A DNA stretch of 64,000 nt. Origin: Mycolicibacterium aurum (GTDB lineage: Bacteria > Actinomycetota > Actinomycetes > Mycobacteriales > Mycobacteriaceae). Each line of letters starts with the position of its first letter. The first letter of the stretch is position 1. Below the pieces are notes generated by a model that saw only the letters and a program-made list of their open reading frames with translations, was not told the DNA's origin and searched no databases. The DNA is taken from NCBI GenBank assembly GCA_900078775.1, contig LT549889.1, positions 4,154,001 through 4,218,000 of the forward strand, written 5' to 3'. A program made the translations under genes and the position numbers. Below are positions 15,994 through 24,036 of the stretch, piece by piece.

Positions 15994-17166
15994 CTAACAG
16001 CGCATCACCGGCCGGCGGATGAGCTCAGCCCAGCCCACCAGCTTGCGCGCGGAGTCGGCCGACGAGTACCGCTCGGAGTTCACGAAACCGCGCCGCCTCA
16101 GATCCGCGGACAACCCGGTCTCGTGCTCGAGACGGTCCAGCTGGGCCGTCAGAGAATTCAAATCCCCGACATCGAAGTACAGCGCGGTATCCCGGCACAC
16201 CTCCGGCAGCGCACCGGAGTCCGCGCAGACGACCGGACATCCCAACGCCTGCGCCGTCACCGCCGAAAGACCCGATCCGGCGTAGTTGGACGGTAGGACA
16301 CACGCCCGGGCGTGCCGGTACAGCCAGACCAGCGCAGCGTCGGAAACCCGGTCGGCGACGACCACCGAGGGGTGGCTGATGCGTCGCCCTGCCATCCCCA
16401 GCACGACGACCCGACGACCCGAGTCCGCCAAGGTGGTGGCCGCGGCACGCAGGTTCTCGTGCGGCGCGGCCGTACCGATCATCAGATAGTGCTCCCCGGA
16501 CACCAGCAGGTCGGGCCGAACCGGGCGCACACCCCGCAGGGCGTCCGCCGCGCCCCCTGCGACGATGAAGCGGTCCACGTCGACGCGCAGCACATCGGCG
16601 AGTTCGTGGGCGCTGTACTCCGATTCGGTGACCAGACCGGCGGCGAACCGACCTAGCCAGCGGTAGGAAAGCAGGTGCAGCAGAAGGTAGCTCGTGCCGA
16701 ACCCCGCCGGTCGGCGGAACGGTGCAGCGTCGGGCATGGTGACCAGCTGGCGCCGCTTGAGCACCGGGGCGGACCCGGCGAAGTTCAACAGCGTCTGTCC
16801 CGAGGTCGCCGCCGGCAGATAGCACTGCTCGAATATCCACCCGGTGCACCGTGACCGCCGCACCACCATACGGGCGCGCCCTGGCCACCCGGGAAGAGCG
16901 GGATCGGCGTCGGCCGGCGTGTGCAGCACCACCTCGAAACGACCGTGTGCCACCAGCGCCCTGAGCATCTCGTCGGGGTAGCGGCTGCGGGCTGAGGCGC
17001 TGTGCGCCAACCAGATTCCGTTGACATGCAATTGCGGCACGCTCGGGCTCGCCGCCCGGCGCGCACCGAATCCGAATCTCGTCGACCACCCACCGGCCGG
17101 CCGGTCGTCCCAGTCGGGGTTGTCCAGCATGAGGCGCAGAACCAAGGCCGCCAGTGCAGCAAACAT
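15994..17166 (-). CDS. Glycosyltransferase (GT4-like)
   Basis: Protein of 390 residues from ATG 17166, preceded by AGAGGGG. An in-frame ATG at 17238 lies inside the promoter palindrome and is rejected. N-terminal FAALAALVLRLML is hydrophobic and may be a membrane anchor. The C-terminal donor domain shows HYLMIGTAAPHENLRAAATT, PSNYAGSGLSAVTAQALGCP and VVCADSGALPEVC, the usual GT4 nucleotide-sugar site. It lies between LuxR copies 2 and 3 and has its own promoter of the shared type, so it probably works on the same glycan as the operon at 1-13,284. Confidence 0.85.
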   Translation of the reverse strand: MFAALAALVLRLMLDNPDWDDRPAGGWSTRFGFGARRAASPSVPQLHVNGIWLAHSASARSRYPDEMLRALVAHGRFEVVLHTPADADPALPGWPGRARMVVRRSRCTGWIFEQCYLPAATSGQTLLNFAGSAPVLKRRQLVTMPDAAPFRRPAGFGTSYLLLHLLSYRWLGRFAAGLVTESEYSAHELADVLRVDVDRFIVAGGAADALRGVRPVRPDLLVSGEHYLMIGTAAPHENLRAAATTLADSGRRVVVLGMAGRRISHPSVVVADRVSDAALVWLYRHARACVLPSNYAGSGLSAVTAQALGCPVVCADSGALPEVCRDTALYFDVGDLNSLTAQLDRLEHETGLSADLRRRGFVNSERYSSADSARKLVGWAELIRRPVMRC

Positions 17167-17208
17167 CGTCGCCCCTCTCACCCCACTCGCTGTGACGCGC
17201 ACGAATTC

Positions 17209-17243
17209 ACTATCGAACGGCCGGTGAGCCCGGTACATAGTCC
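17209..17243 (-). promoter_or_regulatory. Promoter with palindromic -35 region, glycosyltransferase gene
   Basis: On the minus strand a GATAGT -10 (17209-17214) lies 17 bp downstream of GGACTATGTACC (17232-17243), a diverged form of the palindrome at 13549 and 14574. The expected start near 17202 gives a leader of about 36 nt that includes the AGAGGGG ribosome site. Confidence 0.55.
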
Positions 17244-17271
17244 TGACGATCCAAATCGCGGACCACAGGAA

Positions 17272-18114
17272 CTAGTCCCCGATGCCCCGTAGGGCATGGG
17301 CCCGCACGACGGCCTCGGCCCGGGTACTGACGCCGAGCTTGGTCAGCACGCTGTGCACGTGGTTCTTGACCGTGTGCACCGCGATGCACAGTTCGTCGGC
17401 AATATCCCGGTTGCGCAGCCCCAACCGCAGCATGTCCAGGATCTGGGCCTCCCGTGCGGTGAGTACCGGGCCGTCCGGCACGGTGGTCTGTTGCGCGGCC
17501 AGAGCCGACAGCCGCCGGAGCAGCATCGCCGACACCAGCGGCGAGCAGAACGACTCTCCCGCGGCGACCTTCTTCAGCAGGACCACCAGATCCTCGAATG
17601 ACTCTGTGCGAGTGTGGTATCCGGCGACTCCGGCCTCCGCACACGCGATGATCGCGGCCTCGTCGTCGGTGGATACCCCCAGCACGACCACCCGCACCGC
17701 CGGGTCGGTGGCGAGCGCGGCACGCAGCAGCGCGGCACTGTCGCGGGTGGCGATGTTCAGCAGCACCACGCCCGCGGCGCCGTCACGGATGCCGTTGACC
17801 GTACTGATGGGATCGGACGCACATCCGGCGACCGGCACACCGGCCGACCCGAGGGCCGCGGCCAGGCTGTCGCGGTGCAGTACGCAGTCGTCGACGATCA
17901 GGACTCTGGTCTCGAGCAGGGGTTCCCGCTCGACGGCCGGCACCGGGGTCTCCCGGTGGGCATGTACCGGCCAACGCGCCGAGCCGTAGCTCACCCGCAC
18001 GCCGTGGTCTGGATCTTGGACATGGACCTGCCGGAGAACCGTGCCGTCCTGGTCCAGTACCGGTCCTGCATCCCCGGGAATCGCCCTGGGTGCCACCGAT
18101 CCATATGCTTTCAT
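17272..18114 (-). CDS. LuxR-family regulator with pseudo-receiver domain (copy 3)
   Basis: Protein of 280 residues from ATG 18114 (MKAYGSVAPRAIPGD), preceded by GGGGG. The layout matches the other two copies: a variable 70-residue N-terminus, a receiver-like domain starting TRVLIVDDC with Asn at the phosphoacceptor position (VVLLNIATRDSAALL), then the HTH LTAREAQILDMLRLGLRNRD and HTVKNHVHSVLTKLGVST. It is the most diverged of the three. No palindrome of the shared type is visible upstream, so it may be the one expressed independently. The ligand or signal is unknown. Confidence 0.84.
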   Translation of the reverse strand: MKAYGSVAPRAIPGDAGPVLDQDGTVLRQVHVQDPDHGVRVSYGSARWPVHAHRETPVPAVEREPLLETRVLIVDDCVLHRDSLAAALGSAGVPVAGCASDPISTVNGIRDGAAGVVLLNIATRDSAALLRAALATDPAVRVVVLGVSTDDEAAIIACAEAGVAGYHTRTESFEDLVVLLKKVAAGESFCSPLVSAMLLRRLSALAAQQTTVPDGPVLTAREAQILDMLRLGLRNRDIADELCIAVHTVKNHVHSVLTKLGVSTRAEAVVRAHALRGIGD

Positions 18115-18879
18115 CCCCCGCGCCCCATTCACACTTGTCGTCCGCGGCGGTCCGCGGCCTACCCGTTAAATGTTCCTGTCCGTGGTCGTGGTCGACGCCG
18201 GCCTGGCCGGTGCCTCTCGGAGATAGCCCACAAGTTACTGAGCTAATTTTCGACCGACTCTCGAATCAGGTTCTCCAACGGCCCCCACCGACCGCTTAGA
18301 TCTCCGAAAATTCTCTTAAAACCTTGACAACCAGGGACTGGGGTAGCGAGGTAGCTCAGAGATTAATTGACTCGCAGGCAAGTTCGCAAGCTTTTCCGAC
18401 ACCCACAAACGCATTTATGGCGAACGCAAATAGTTTCGCCATAACTGCATATGGACACCTGGCGGATACCCGCGGTGGCAGCGTCCGGGCTCCGCGGAGA
18501 TGGATCTGCGATCTCCGGCATACGCGATCCCTCGGTCCAGGCAGACCGGCCGAGGGGTCCGGATCCCACGCTCAGGCCCCCCAGCTGCAGCGTCCCCGGA
18601 GATCCGGATCCCCCGACCCGGCCTGCACCCGGCCGGCAACAGGCGGGCGCGGCGGCCGTGGACACGCACCGTCAGCTAGCCGAATTCCATGATCAGGAAA
18701 TATCAACGGCAACGTCATTATGTGTGCTTCCAACCGAATATCTCTGCAGTATCTCCTGGTTCGGGAGATGGACCTAGTTGCGGTCATTCCGAGAGGATCC
18801 CTCCCAGCTATCCGTATTCCGAAGAGGTTCGAGTGTCGGCAGCAACCTGATTGCGCTGTGGCAGCATGGGGCAGGGGGA
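18115..18879. other. Intergenic region of 765 bp without a supported gene
   Basis: Separates the divergent LuxR copy 3 and the GAF-ANTAR gene. It includes an AT-richer segment at 18225-18440 with a TTGACA at 18324, but no good -10 at 16-18 bp from it. A TCCGGATCCC decamer occurs twice around 18557 and 18603. Reading frames here are Arg/Pro-rich and lack ribosome sites. Promoters for both flanking genes must lie here but I cannot place them firmly. Confidence 0.4.
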
Positions 18880-19605
18880 ATGATGGATCGGTACGACAAG
18901 CTGGCTCGTGCGGTGGTGGGTCTGGCGGACACGATGGTCGCCGACTTCGACCTGATCGAACTGGCCCAGCAACTCATCGAGACTGCGATGGCGCTTCTGC
19001 CCATCGACGCCGCAGCCATCGTGCTCGCCGACGTGAACGACGATCTTCAGGTCCTCGCCTCCAACACCGAGCAGGCCAGCCTGCTGGAGCTGTTCCATAT
19101 TCAGCAGGACAACGGACCGTGCATGGTGGCGTATCGCAGCGGGCAGGCGGTCAGCGTGGACGATCTCCGGATCGGTGGCCGTCGATGGCCTCAGTTCGCC
19201 TCCCGGGCAGTCGAATTCGGTTTCCTGTCGGTTTACGCACTGCCCATGCGGCTGCGCGCGGACCGGGTCGGGGCGCTCAATCTGCTCCGCTCGGCCACCG
19301 GCCCGCTCGGCGACGCCGATCTGCACATCGCGCAGGCGTTGGCCGATATGGCCACAATCGGGATCCTGCACCAGCGCACCGCGACGCGCCTGGATCTGCT
19401 CAATCGGCAACTCCAGACCGCACTGAACATCCGGACGGTGATCGAGCAGGCCAAAGGGGTCCTGGCCGCGCGGCGCGGGATCGACGTGCACCGGGCATTC
19501 AAGCTGCTGCGTGCCCATGCTCGGAGCACCGAGACCCGGCTGGTCGATGTCGCGCGGGCGGTGATCGAGGGCGCGGACCCGGACATCCCCGAACCGCCCC
19601 GCTGA
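18880..19605 (+). CDS. GAF and ANTAR domain RNA-binding regulator
   Basis: Protein of about 241 residues. An AGGGGGA ribosome site runs into two adjacent ATGs (18880 and 18883); the second has better spacing. Residues 1-165 form a GAF sensor domain (LADTMVADFDLIELAQQL through VGALNLLRS). The C-terminus is an ANTAR domain, with the helices LLNRQLQTALNIRTVIEQAK and GVLAARRGIDVHRAFKLLR. ANTAR proteins bind paired hairpins in nascent RNA and prevent termination. It is next to the LuxR island and points away from it. The GAF ligand and RNA targets are unknown. Confidence 0.92.
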   Translation: MMDRYDKLARAVVGLADTMVADFDLIELAQQLIETAMALLPIDAAAIVLADVNDDLQVLASNTEQASLLELFHIQQDNGPCMVAYRSGQAVSVDDLRIGGRRWPQFASRAVEFGFLSVYALPMRLRADRVGALNLLRSATGPLGDADLHIAQALADMATIGILHQRTATRLDLLNRQLQTALNIRTVIEQAKGVLAARRGIDVHRAFKLLRAHARSTETRLVDVARAVIEGADPDIPEPPR

Positions 19606-19619
19606 ACCTCGTCTGACAG

Positions 19620-20360
19620 CTAAACCCGCCGGGACAGGTCCTCCGCGCCGGTGGTCGGCCGGGACGGATGGTGCGGTTGCACCGGCGCCGGACCGGCGGT
19701 TGATCCCCCCGCCGACGGACCCGCCGCCGCGTGATCCCGGGAGTCCAGCTGCGCCTGGCGCTGATCCTGCTGATGATCGCGGGCGTTCTGGGCGGCCGCA
19801 CGCTCGTCGAGTCGGTCCTCGCGCTGGTTCAGCTGATCCTCGCGTTCGTTCTCCTCCTCGTCGCGTTGCTGGGGTGTCGGTACCCCCGGCCCACCCGGGG
19901 CGGCGGGACCCCCACCGGGGCCCTGCCCCTGCTGCCCGGCCTGTGTCGCCTGCTGCACCGCGCCCTGGGCGCCTTGCATCGCCTGTTGCATGAGCTGACC
20001 GAATCCGCCGCCCTGACCGCCTCCGCCGCCCCCACCGAGGCTGCTCGCCGCCTGCTGCGGCATCTGCGCGAGCTGGCCGAGTTGGCCGAGCATCTGCCCC
20101 ATCTGCCCGACCGACTGCCCGCCGGCGGCGTCCTCGACGTTGTAGGCGGTCTGAGCGGCACCGACCTTGCCGGAGAAGGTGTCCTCCTTGGCGGCAAGGG
20201 AAGTCACGCTGGCTGCCATCGCCGCCTCCAGCGTCGGCAGCACCGCCGCGATCGTCATGCTCATGGCATCCGCACCCGGCGGGATGACCGGCATCGGCGG
20301 CAGTTCCACGGATGCCGCGCTCCAGCTGATCCCCTCGGGTTTACGCAGTGGGCTCGTCAT
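19620..20360 (-). CDS. ESX-type secreted protein candidate, Gly/Gln-rich
   Basis: Protein of 246 residues. The first 100 residues are a helical, Ala/Met-rich domain (MTIAAVLPTLEAAMAASVTS) resembling the PE-like N-termini of EspJ-type ESX-associated proteins. Then comes GLMQQ/Gly-rich low-complexity sequence and a highly charged segment with repeats of RxDxLxxRxD type (REDQLNQREDRLDERAAAQN) likely to form a coiled coil, ending Pro-rich. No signal peptide or membrane helix is seen. It starts 6 bp after the neighbouring PPE-like gene and should be its partner. Family assignment is by composition and pairing, so it is tentative. Confidence 0.7.
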   Translation of the reverse strand: MTSPLRKPEGISWSAASVELPPMPVIPPGADAMSMTIAAVLPTLEAAMAASVTSLAAKEDTFSGKVGAAQTAYNVEDAAGGQSVGQMGQMLGQLGQLAQMPQQAASSLGGGGGGGQGGGFGQLMQQAMQGAQGAVQQATQAGQQGQGPGGGPAAPGGPGVPTPQQRDEEENEREDQLNQREDRLDERAAAQNARDHQQDQRQAQLDSRDHAAAGPSAGGSTAGPAPVQPHHPSRPTTGAEDLSRRV

Positions 20361-20366
20361 CAGCGA

Positions 20367-21467
20367 TCACCAATCCTCGTCGACGTCGTCTTCGGCCAGG
20401 TCGTACTCGAGGGATTCGGGCAGCGCCAGACCGGAGGCGGTGCCCCCACTGCTGCCCCGCTGCCCCATCATCGGCGCGCCCATGCCCCCCATCGCGCCGC
20501 CCGCGGCCACCGGGGCCATCCCGCCGACGACGCCGCCGCCCGCCCCGGCCCCCGGCGCCGGGGCGACCGAGACCGCCACGGTGCTGCCCACCAGGCTGGC
20601 CATCAGCGGCGTCTGCGCCGACCCGCCGCCACCGCCGGGCAGACCGGCCGCGCGCATCATGCCCGCCCCGGCACCCGCCCCGGAGCCCCCGGCCAGCGGA
20701 TGGTTGGAGAACGCGGAGAACGGCGACAACCCGCCGAGACCAGAGACACCCCCGCCACCCTGGCCCAGCATCGAGGTGAGTTGTTGCAACGGCTGCCCGA
20801 GGGTCTGCATGAGCTGCTGCGGGGCCTGGGTCACCTGGCCCATCGCCTGCCCCAACATCTGCGGGAGCTGACCGACCAACCCGGCGAGCTGACCGAGCAT
20901 CTGCATCGCCTGCGACGGGTCCTGTCCGGCCAACTGCTGCGGCCCCACCGGCGGCACACCCCCGGTCGGCGTCTGCGCCGGCGCGCCGATCGCGTTGGCC
21001 ATCGTGCCGGCGTTGGCCGAGACGGTGGCGGCGTTCTGGGACAGGCCCATCATGATCCGGCTCTGTACCAGCGCCTGGGTGTTGCTCACCGGCATCGCCT
21101 GCAGCGCCATGCATTCGGCCTGGGTTTCCTGGGCCACGATGTTGGCCATCGTCTTGGTCTGGACGACGGCGGCCTCCATGGTGCGCAGCTTCGCGGCGAT
21201 CGCCGCCGCCTGGGCGGCATTGGCCTCATGACCGCCGATGATCGTGCTGGCCTCACCGGCGGCGGACAGCGAACCGCCGCCCTCCCATTCACCGGTCAGC
21301 CTGGACAGCTGGCCCTGCTGCTGCGGGACCACCGTGCCGCCGATCTTGGCGGCCAGCGCCTCGTACTGCGCGGCCGCCGCGGCCAGTGCGTTCTCGTCGA
21401 CGTTCGGCCAACCCGGGCCGGTGACCGTCTGCCCCCCGTATGGGCTCAGATCAGGCTGGATCCCCAT
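20367..21467 (-). CDS. PPE-like ESX-secreted protein candidate
   Basis: Protein of 366 residues. The N-terminal 160 residues have the PPE-type helical hairpin layout: ENALAAAAAQYEALAAKIGG, a W-x-G turn (GEWEGGGS, about residue 62), then long Ala-rich helices with AQAAAIAAKLRTMEAAVVQT. The rest is Gly/Met/Gln/Pro-rich and low in complexity. The canonical Pro-Pro-Glu at residues 8-10 is absent, so it is PPE-like rather than a strict PPE protein; EspB/EspK-like is an alternative. It pairs with the downstream gene as PE/PPE genes do. In M. tuberculosis the equivalent position beside ltp2 holds PPE63. Confidence 0.7.
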   Translation of the reverse strand: MGIQPDLSPYGGQTVTGPGWPNVDENALAAAAAQYEALAAKIGGTVVPQQQGQLSRLTGEWEGGGSLSAAGEASTIIGGHEANAAQAAAIAAKLRTMEAAVVQTKTMANIVAQETQAECMALQAMPVSNTQALVQSRIMMGLSQNAATVSANAGTMANAIGAPAQTPTGGVPPVGPQQLAGQDPSQAMQMLGQLAGLVGQLPQMLGQAMGQVTQAPQQLMQTLGQPLQQLTSMLGQGGGGVSGLGGLSPFSAFSNHPLAGGSGAGAGAGMMRAAGLPGGGGGSAQTPLMASLVGSTVAVSVAPAPGAGAGGGVVGGMAPVAAGGAMGGMGAPMMGQRGSSGGTASGLALPESLEYDLAEDDVDEDW

Positions 21468-21512
21468 GGCCCCGAGATTACCGTGCCCCCGACCAGCGGC
21501 GACACACTAAAA

Positions 21513-22673
21513 TCACCCCAGGATCAGACCCGAGGTGGGCACCCCGGTACCCGCGGTGACCAGCACGTGCTCGACATTGTCGACCTGGTTGACCGAGGTC
21601 CCGCGCAGCTGGCGCACCCCTTCGGCGATGCCGTTCATGCCGTGGATGTAGGCCTCACCGAGTTGCCCGCCGTGGGTGTTGATCGGCAGCCGGCCGCCGA
21701 TCTCGATGGCGCCACCGGCGATGAAGTCCTTGGCCTCACCCTTACCGCAGAACCCGAGTTCCTCGAGCTGGATCAGCGTGTACGGGGTGAAATGGTCGTA
21801 GAGGATCGCGGTCTGGATGTCGGCCGGCGACAGCCCGCTCTGCTGCCAGAGCTGGCGCCCCACCAGGCCCATCTCGGGCAGACCGAGTTCCTCGCGGTAA
21901 TAGGAGTACATGGTGAACTGGTCGGCGCCGGCGCCCTGGGCGGCGGCCTCGATAATGGCCGGCCGGTGCTTGAGGTCGCGGGCCCGTTCCGGGGTGGTGA
22001 CCACGATGGCCACCCCGCCGTCGGTTTCCTGGCAGCAGTCCAGCAGCCGCAGCGGCTCGGCGATGAACCGCGAGTTCTGGTGGTCCTCGATGGTGATCGG
22101 CTTACCGTAGAAGTGCGCCTTCGGGTTGTTGGCGGCGTGCTTGCGGTCGGCGACCGAGACCGCACCGAAATCGGCGCTGGTGGCCCCGTATTCGTGCATG
22201 TAGCGCTGGGCGATCATGGCCACAGACGCGGCCGGGGTGCTCAGCCCGTGCGGGTAGGACCAGCTGTACTCGACACCGCGGGAGTCGGCGTTGACGGTCA
22301 GCCCGGTCATCACCTGACCGAAGCGGAACTCGGAGCGCTCGTTGAACGCCCGGTAGGCGACGACCACCTCGGCGACACCGGTCGCCACGGCCAGCGCCGC
22401 CTGCTGCACGGTGGCCGCGGCGGCCCCGCCGCCGTAACCGATCTGGCTGAAGAACTTCAGGTCGCCGATCCCGGTGGACCGCGCCACGGCGGTCTCCAGG
22501 TTCGAGTCCATGGTGAAGGTGACCAGCCCGTCCACGTCCGAGGGCGCCAGTCCCGCATCGTCGAGCGCGTCGAGCACCGCCTCGGCGGCCAGTCGCAACT
22601 CACTGCGGCCGGAGTTCTTGGAGAAGTCGGTCGCGCCGATGCCGGCGATCGCCGCTTTTCCGGACAGGCTCAC
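21513..22673 (-). CDS. ltp2: Ltp2, steroid side-chain retro-aldolase (thiolase fold)
   Basis: Protein of 386 residues matching the Rv3540c family (SGKAAIAGIGATDFSKNSGR, GYGGGAAAATVQQAALAVA). It has the thiolase fold without the catalytic Cys pair of true thiolases. Ltp2 acts with the DUF35 part of ChsH2 to cleave 17-hydroxy-3-oxo-4-pregnene-20-carboxyl-CoA to androstenedione and propionyl-CoA, the last step of cholesterol side-chain removal. The start is GTG 22673, overlapping the chsH1 stop as GTGA. It is last in the chsE1-chsE2-chsH2-chsH1-ltp2 block. Confidence 0.93.
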   Translation of the reverse strand: MSLSGKAAIAGIGATDFSKNSGRSELRLAAEAVLDALDDAGLAPSDVDGLVTFTMDSNLETAVARSTGIGDLKFFSQIGYGGGAAAATVQQAALAVATGVAEVVVAYRAFNERSEFRFGQVMTGLTVNADSRGVEYSWSYPHGLSTPAASVAMIAQRYMHEYGATSADFGAVSVADRKHAANNPKAHFYGKPITIEDHQNSRFIAEPLRLLDCCQETDGGVAIVVTTPERARDLKHRPAIIEAAAQGAGADQFTMYSYYREELGLPEMGLVGRQLWQQSGLSPADIQTAILYDHFTPYTLIQLEELGFCGKGEAKDFIAGGAIEIGGRLPINTHGGQLGEAYIHGMNGIAEGVRQLRGTSVNQVDNVEHVLVTAGTGVPTSGLILG

Positions 22674-23065
22674 TTTCCGCCTCCCAGCGTGAGGGTCGAT
22701 GTGGCGATGACGTGGGCGCCAAGGCTGTTGTTGCCCACCACTTTCAGCGTGATCAGATCACCGTCGACCTCGGTCACCTCACCGGTGAAGGTGATGGTGT
22801 CATAGGCGTACCACGGCACCCCGAGGCGCAGCTTGATGGACTTGACGATCGCGTTCGGCCCGGCCCAGTCGGTGACATAGCGCCCGACCAGACCGGTGTC
22901 GGTCAGGATGTTGACGAAGATGTCCTTGGAACCCTTCGCCTGCGCCTTGTCCCGGTCGTGGTGCACGTCCTGATAGTCGCGGGTGGCGATGGCGGTCGAC
23001 ACGATGAAGGTGGGATCGCCGTAGATCTGCAGTTCGGGCAGTTTGGTGCCGACGGTCACGCTCAC
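22670..23065 (-). CDS. chsH1: ChsH1, MaoC-like enoyl-CoA hydratase small subunit
   Basis: Protein of 131 residues from GTG 23065, which overlaps the chsH2 stop as GTGA; the length agrees with Rv3541c (about 129). It is a single hot-dog domain containing DVHHDRDKAQAKGSKDIFVN, the hydratase motif with a catalytic Asp/His pair. With ChsH2 it hydrates 3-oxo-4,17-pregnadiene-20-carboxyl-CoA, the step before Ltp2. A longer in-frame extension to 23095 is unnecessary. Confidence 0.93.
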   Translation of the reverse strand: MSVTVGTKLPELQIYGDPTFIVSTAIATRDYQDVHHDRDKAQAKGSKDIFVNILTDTGLVGRYVTDWAGPNAIVKSIKLRLGVPWYAYDTITFTGEVTEVDGDLITLKVVGNNSLGAHVIATSTLTLGGGK

Positions 23066-24036
23066 TTGGCGGGCTCCCATGCGTACAGGCTCCATGCGGG
23101 GCTGACATCACTGTCTGGGAAATCGAGATACGTTGCGCGCACCGGCATCCCGATCTTCACATCGGCGGGGTCGACGCCGCGCAGCTCACCGAGCATGCGG
23201 ACGCCCTCCTCGAGTTCGACCAGCGCGATGACGAACGGCAGCGAACGTCCGGGCACCTTGGGCGCGTGGTGCACCACGAAGCTGAACACCGTGCCGTTGC
23301 CGGAGGCCACCACGTAGTCGACCGGATCGTCCTTACCCGCCCAGACCGCCGGGACCGGGGGATGCTGCAGCGATCCGTCCGGGCGGCGCTGGATCCGCAG
23401 TTCGTCGGCGTTGATGCCGTCCCAGAAGAACTTGGTGTCCCGCGAGGACGACGGCCGCATCAGCTTGTCCGGATCGAGATCCTCCGGGATGACGGCTGCC
23501 TCGGCCTGACCGCCGCCCTGCTTCGCGGCAGGAAGGAATTTCATGATGCGCCAATCCATGTCGGCGACCTCTTCGTCGCCCACATGCCAGCGGATCTTCT
23601 GGTTGATGAAGTAGCCCTCGCCCAGCGCGGTCTGCTTGGGCCCGACGATGCCGACGATCTCGGCACTCATCGCGACCTGCTCCCCCGGCTGCAGATAACG
23701 GTGATAGGTCTGGTCGCAGTTGGTGGCGACCACGCCGACGTACCCGGCGTCGTCGAACAGTTTCATGGCCCGGGCCAGCGGATCATCGTCGGATCGCTTG
23801 CGCCCCAGGCCCATCATGGTCCAGACCTGGATCATGGCCGGCGGGGCGACAATCCCCGGATGGCCCGCGGCCTTGGCCGCCTCCTCGTCGACGTAGATCG
23901 GGTTCGTGTCCCCGATCGCATCGGTCCAGTGGTGGATCATCGGCTGGTTCACCGGATCCCGGGCGATGGTCGGCTCACCGGCACCCGACGCGAGGATCGC
24001 GTCGATGCCGTGGCGCAGATCGTTCGATTGCGTCAT
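23062..24036 (-). CDS. chsH2: ChsH2, MaoC-like hydratase large subunit with DUF35 domain
   Basis: Protein of 324 residues matching Rv3542c. The N-terminal half is a MaoC-like hot-dog (HHWTDAIGDTNPIYVDEEAA, then GIVAPPAMIQVW). The C-terminal half, from about residue 190 (LRIQRRPDGSLQHPPVP), is an OB-fold DUF35 domain that partners the Ltp2 aldolase. In this family the four zinc-ligand Cys of some DUF35 proteins are absent, as here. ATG 24036 overlaps the chsE2 stop by 4 nt. It therefore links hydration and retro-aldol cleavage in one complex. Confidence 0.93.
   Translation of the reverse strand: MTQSNDLRHGIDAILASGAGEPTIARDPVNQPMIHHWTDAIGDTNPIYVDEEAAKAAGHPGIVAPPAMIQVWTMMGLGRKRSDDDPLARAMKLFDDAGYVGVVATNCDQTYHRYLQPGEQVAMSAEIVGIVGPKQTALGEGYFINQKIRWHVGDEEVADMDWRIMKFLPAAKQGGGQAEAAVIPEDLDPDKLMRPSSSRDTKFFWDGINADELRIQRRPDGSLQHPPVPAVWAGKDDPVDYVVASGNGTVFSFVVHHAPKVPGRSLPFVIALVELEEGVRMLGELRGVDPADVKIGMPVRATYLDFPDSDVSPAWSLYAWEPAK

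Noticed and set aside
18344..18395. tRNA-like stretch (GGTAGCTCAGAG followed by GTTCGC)
   Set aside because: The two boxes are about 30 nt apart, no acceptor or anticodon stem can be drawn, and no CCA end is seen.
18324..18692. Open frame of 122 codons starting TTG in the 765-bp gap
   Set aside because: No ribosome site, composition turns Arg/Pro-rich, no domain; the TTG is part of a chance TTGACA.
19731..22805. Very long plus-strand open frame (1024 codons)
   Set aside because: It is antisense to the ESX-like pair, ltp2 and chsH1 and its His/Arg/Gly-rich sequence is typical of high-GC shadow frames.
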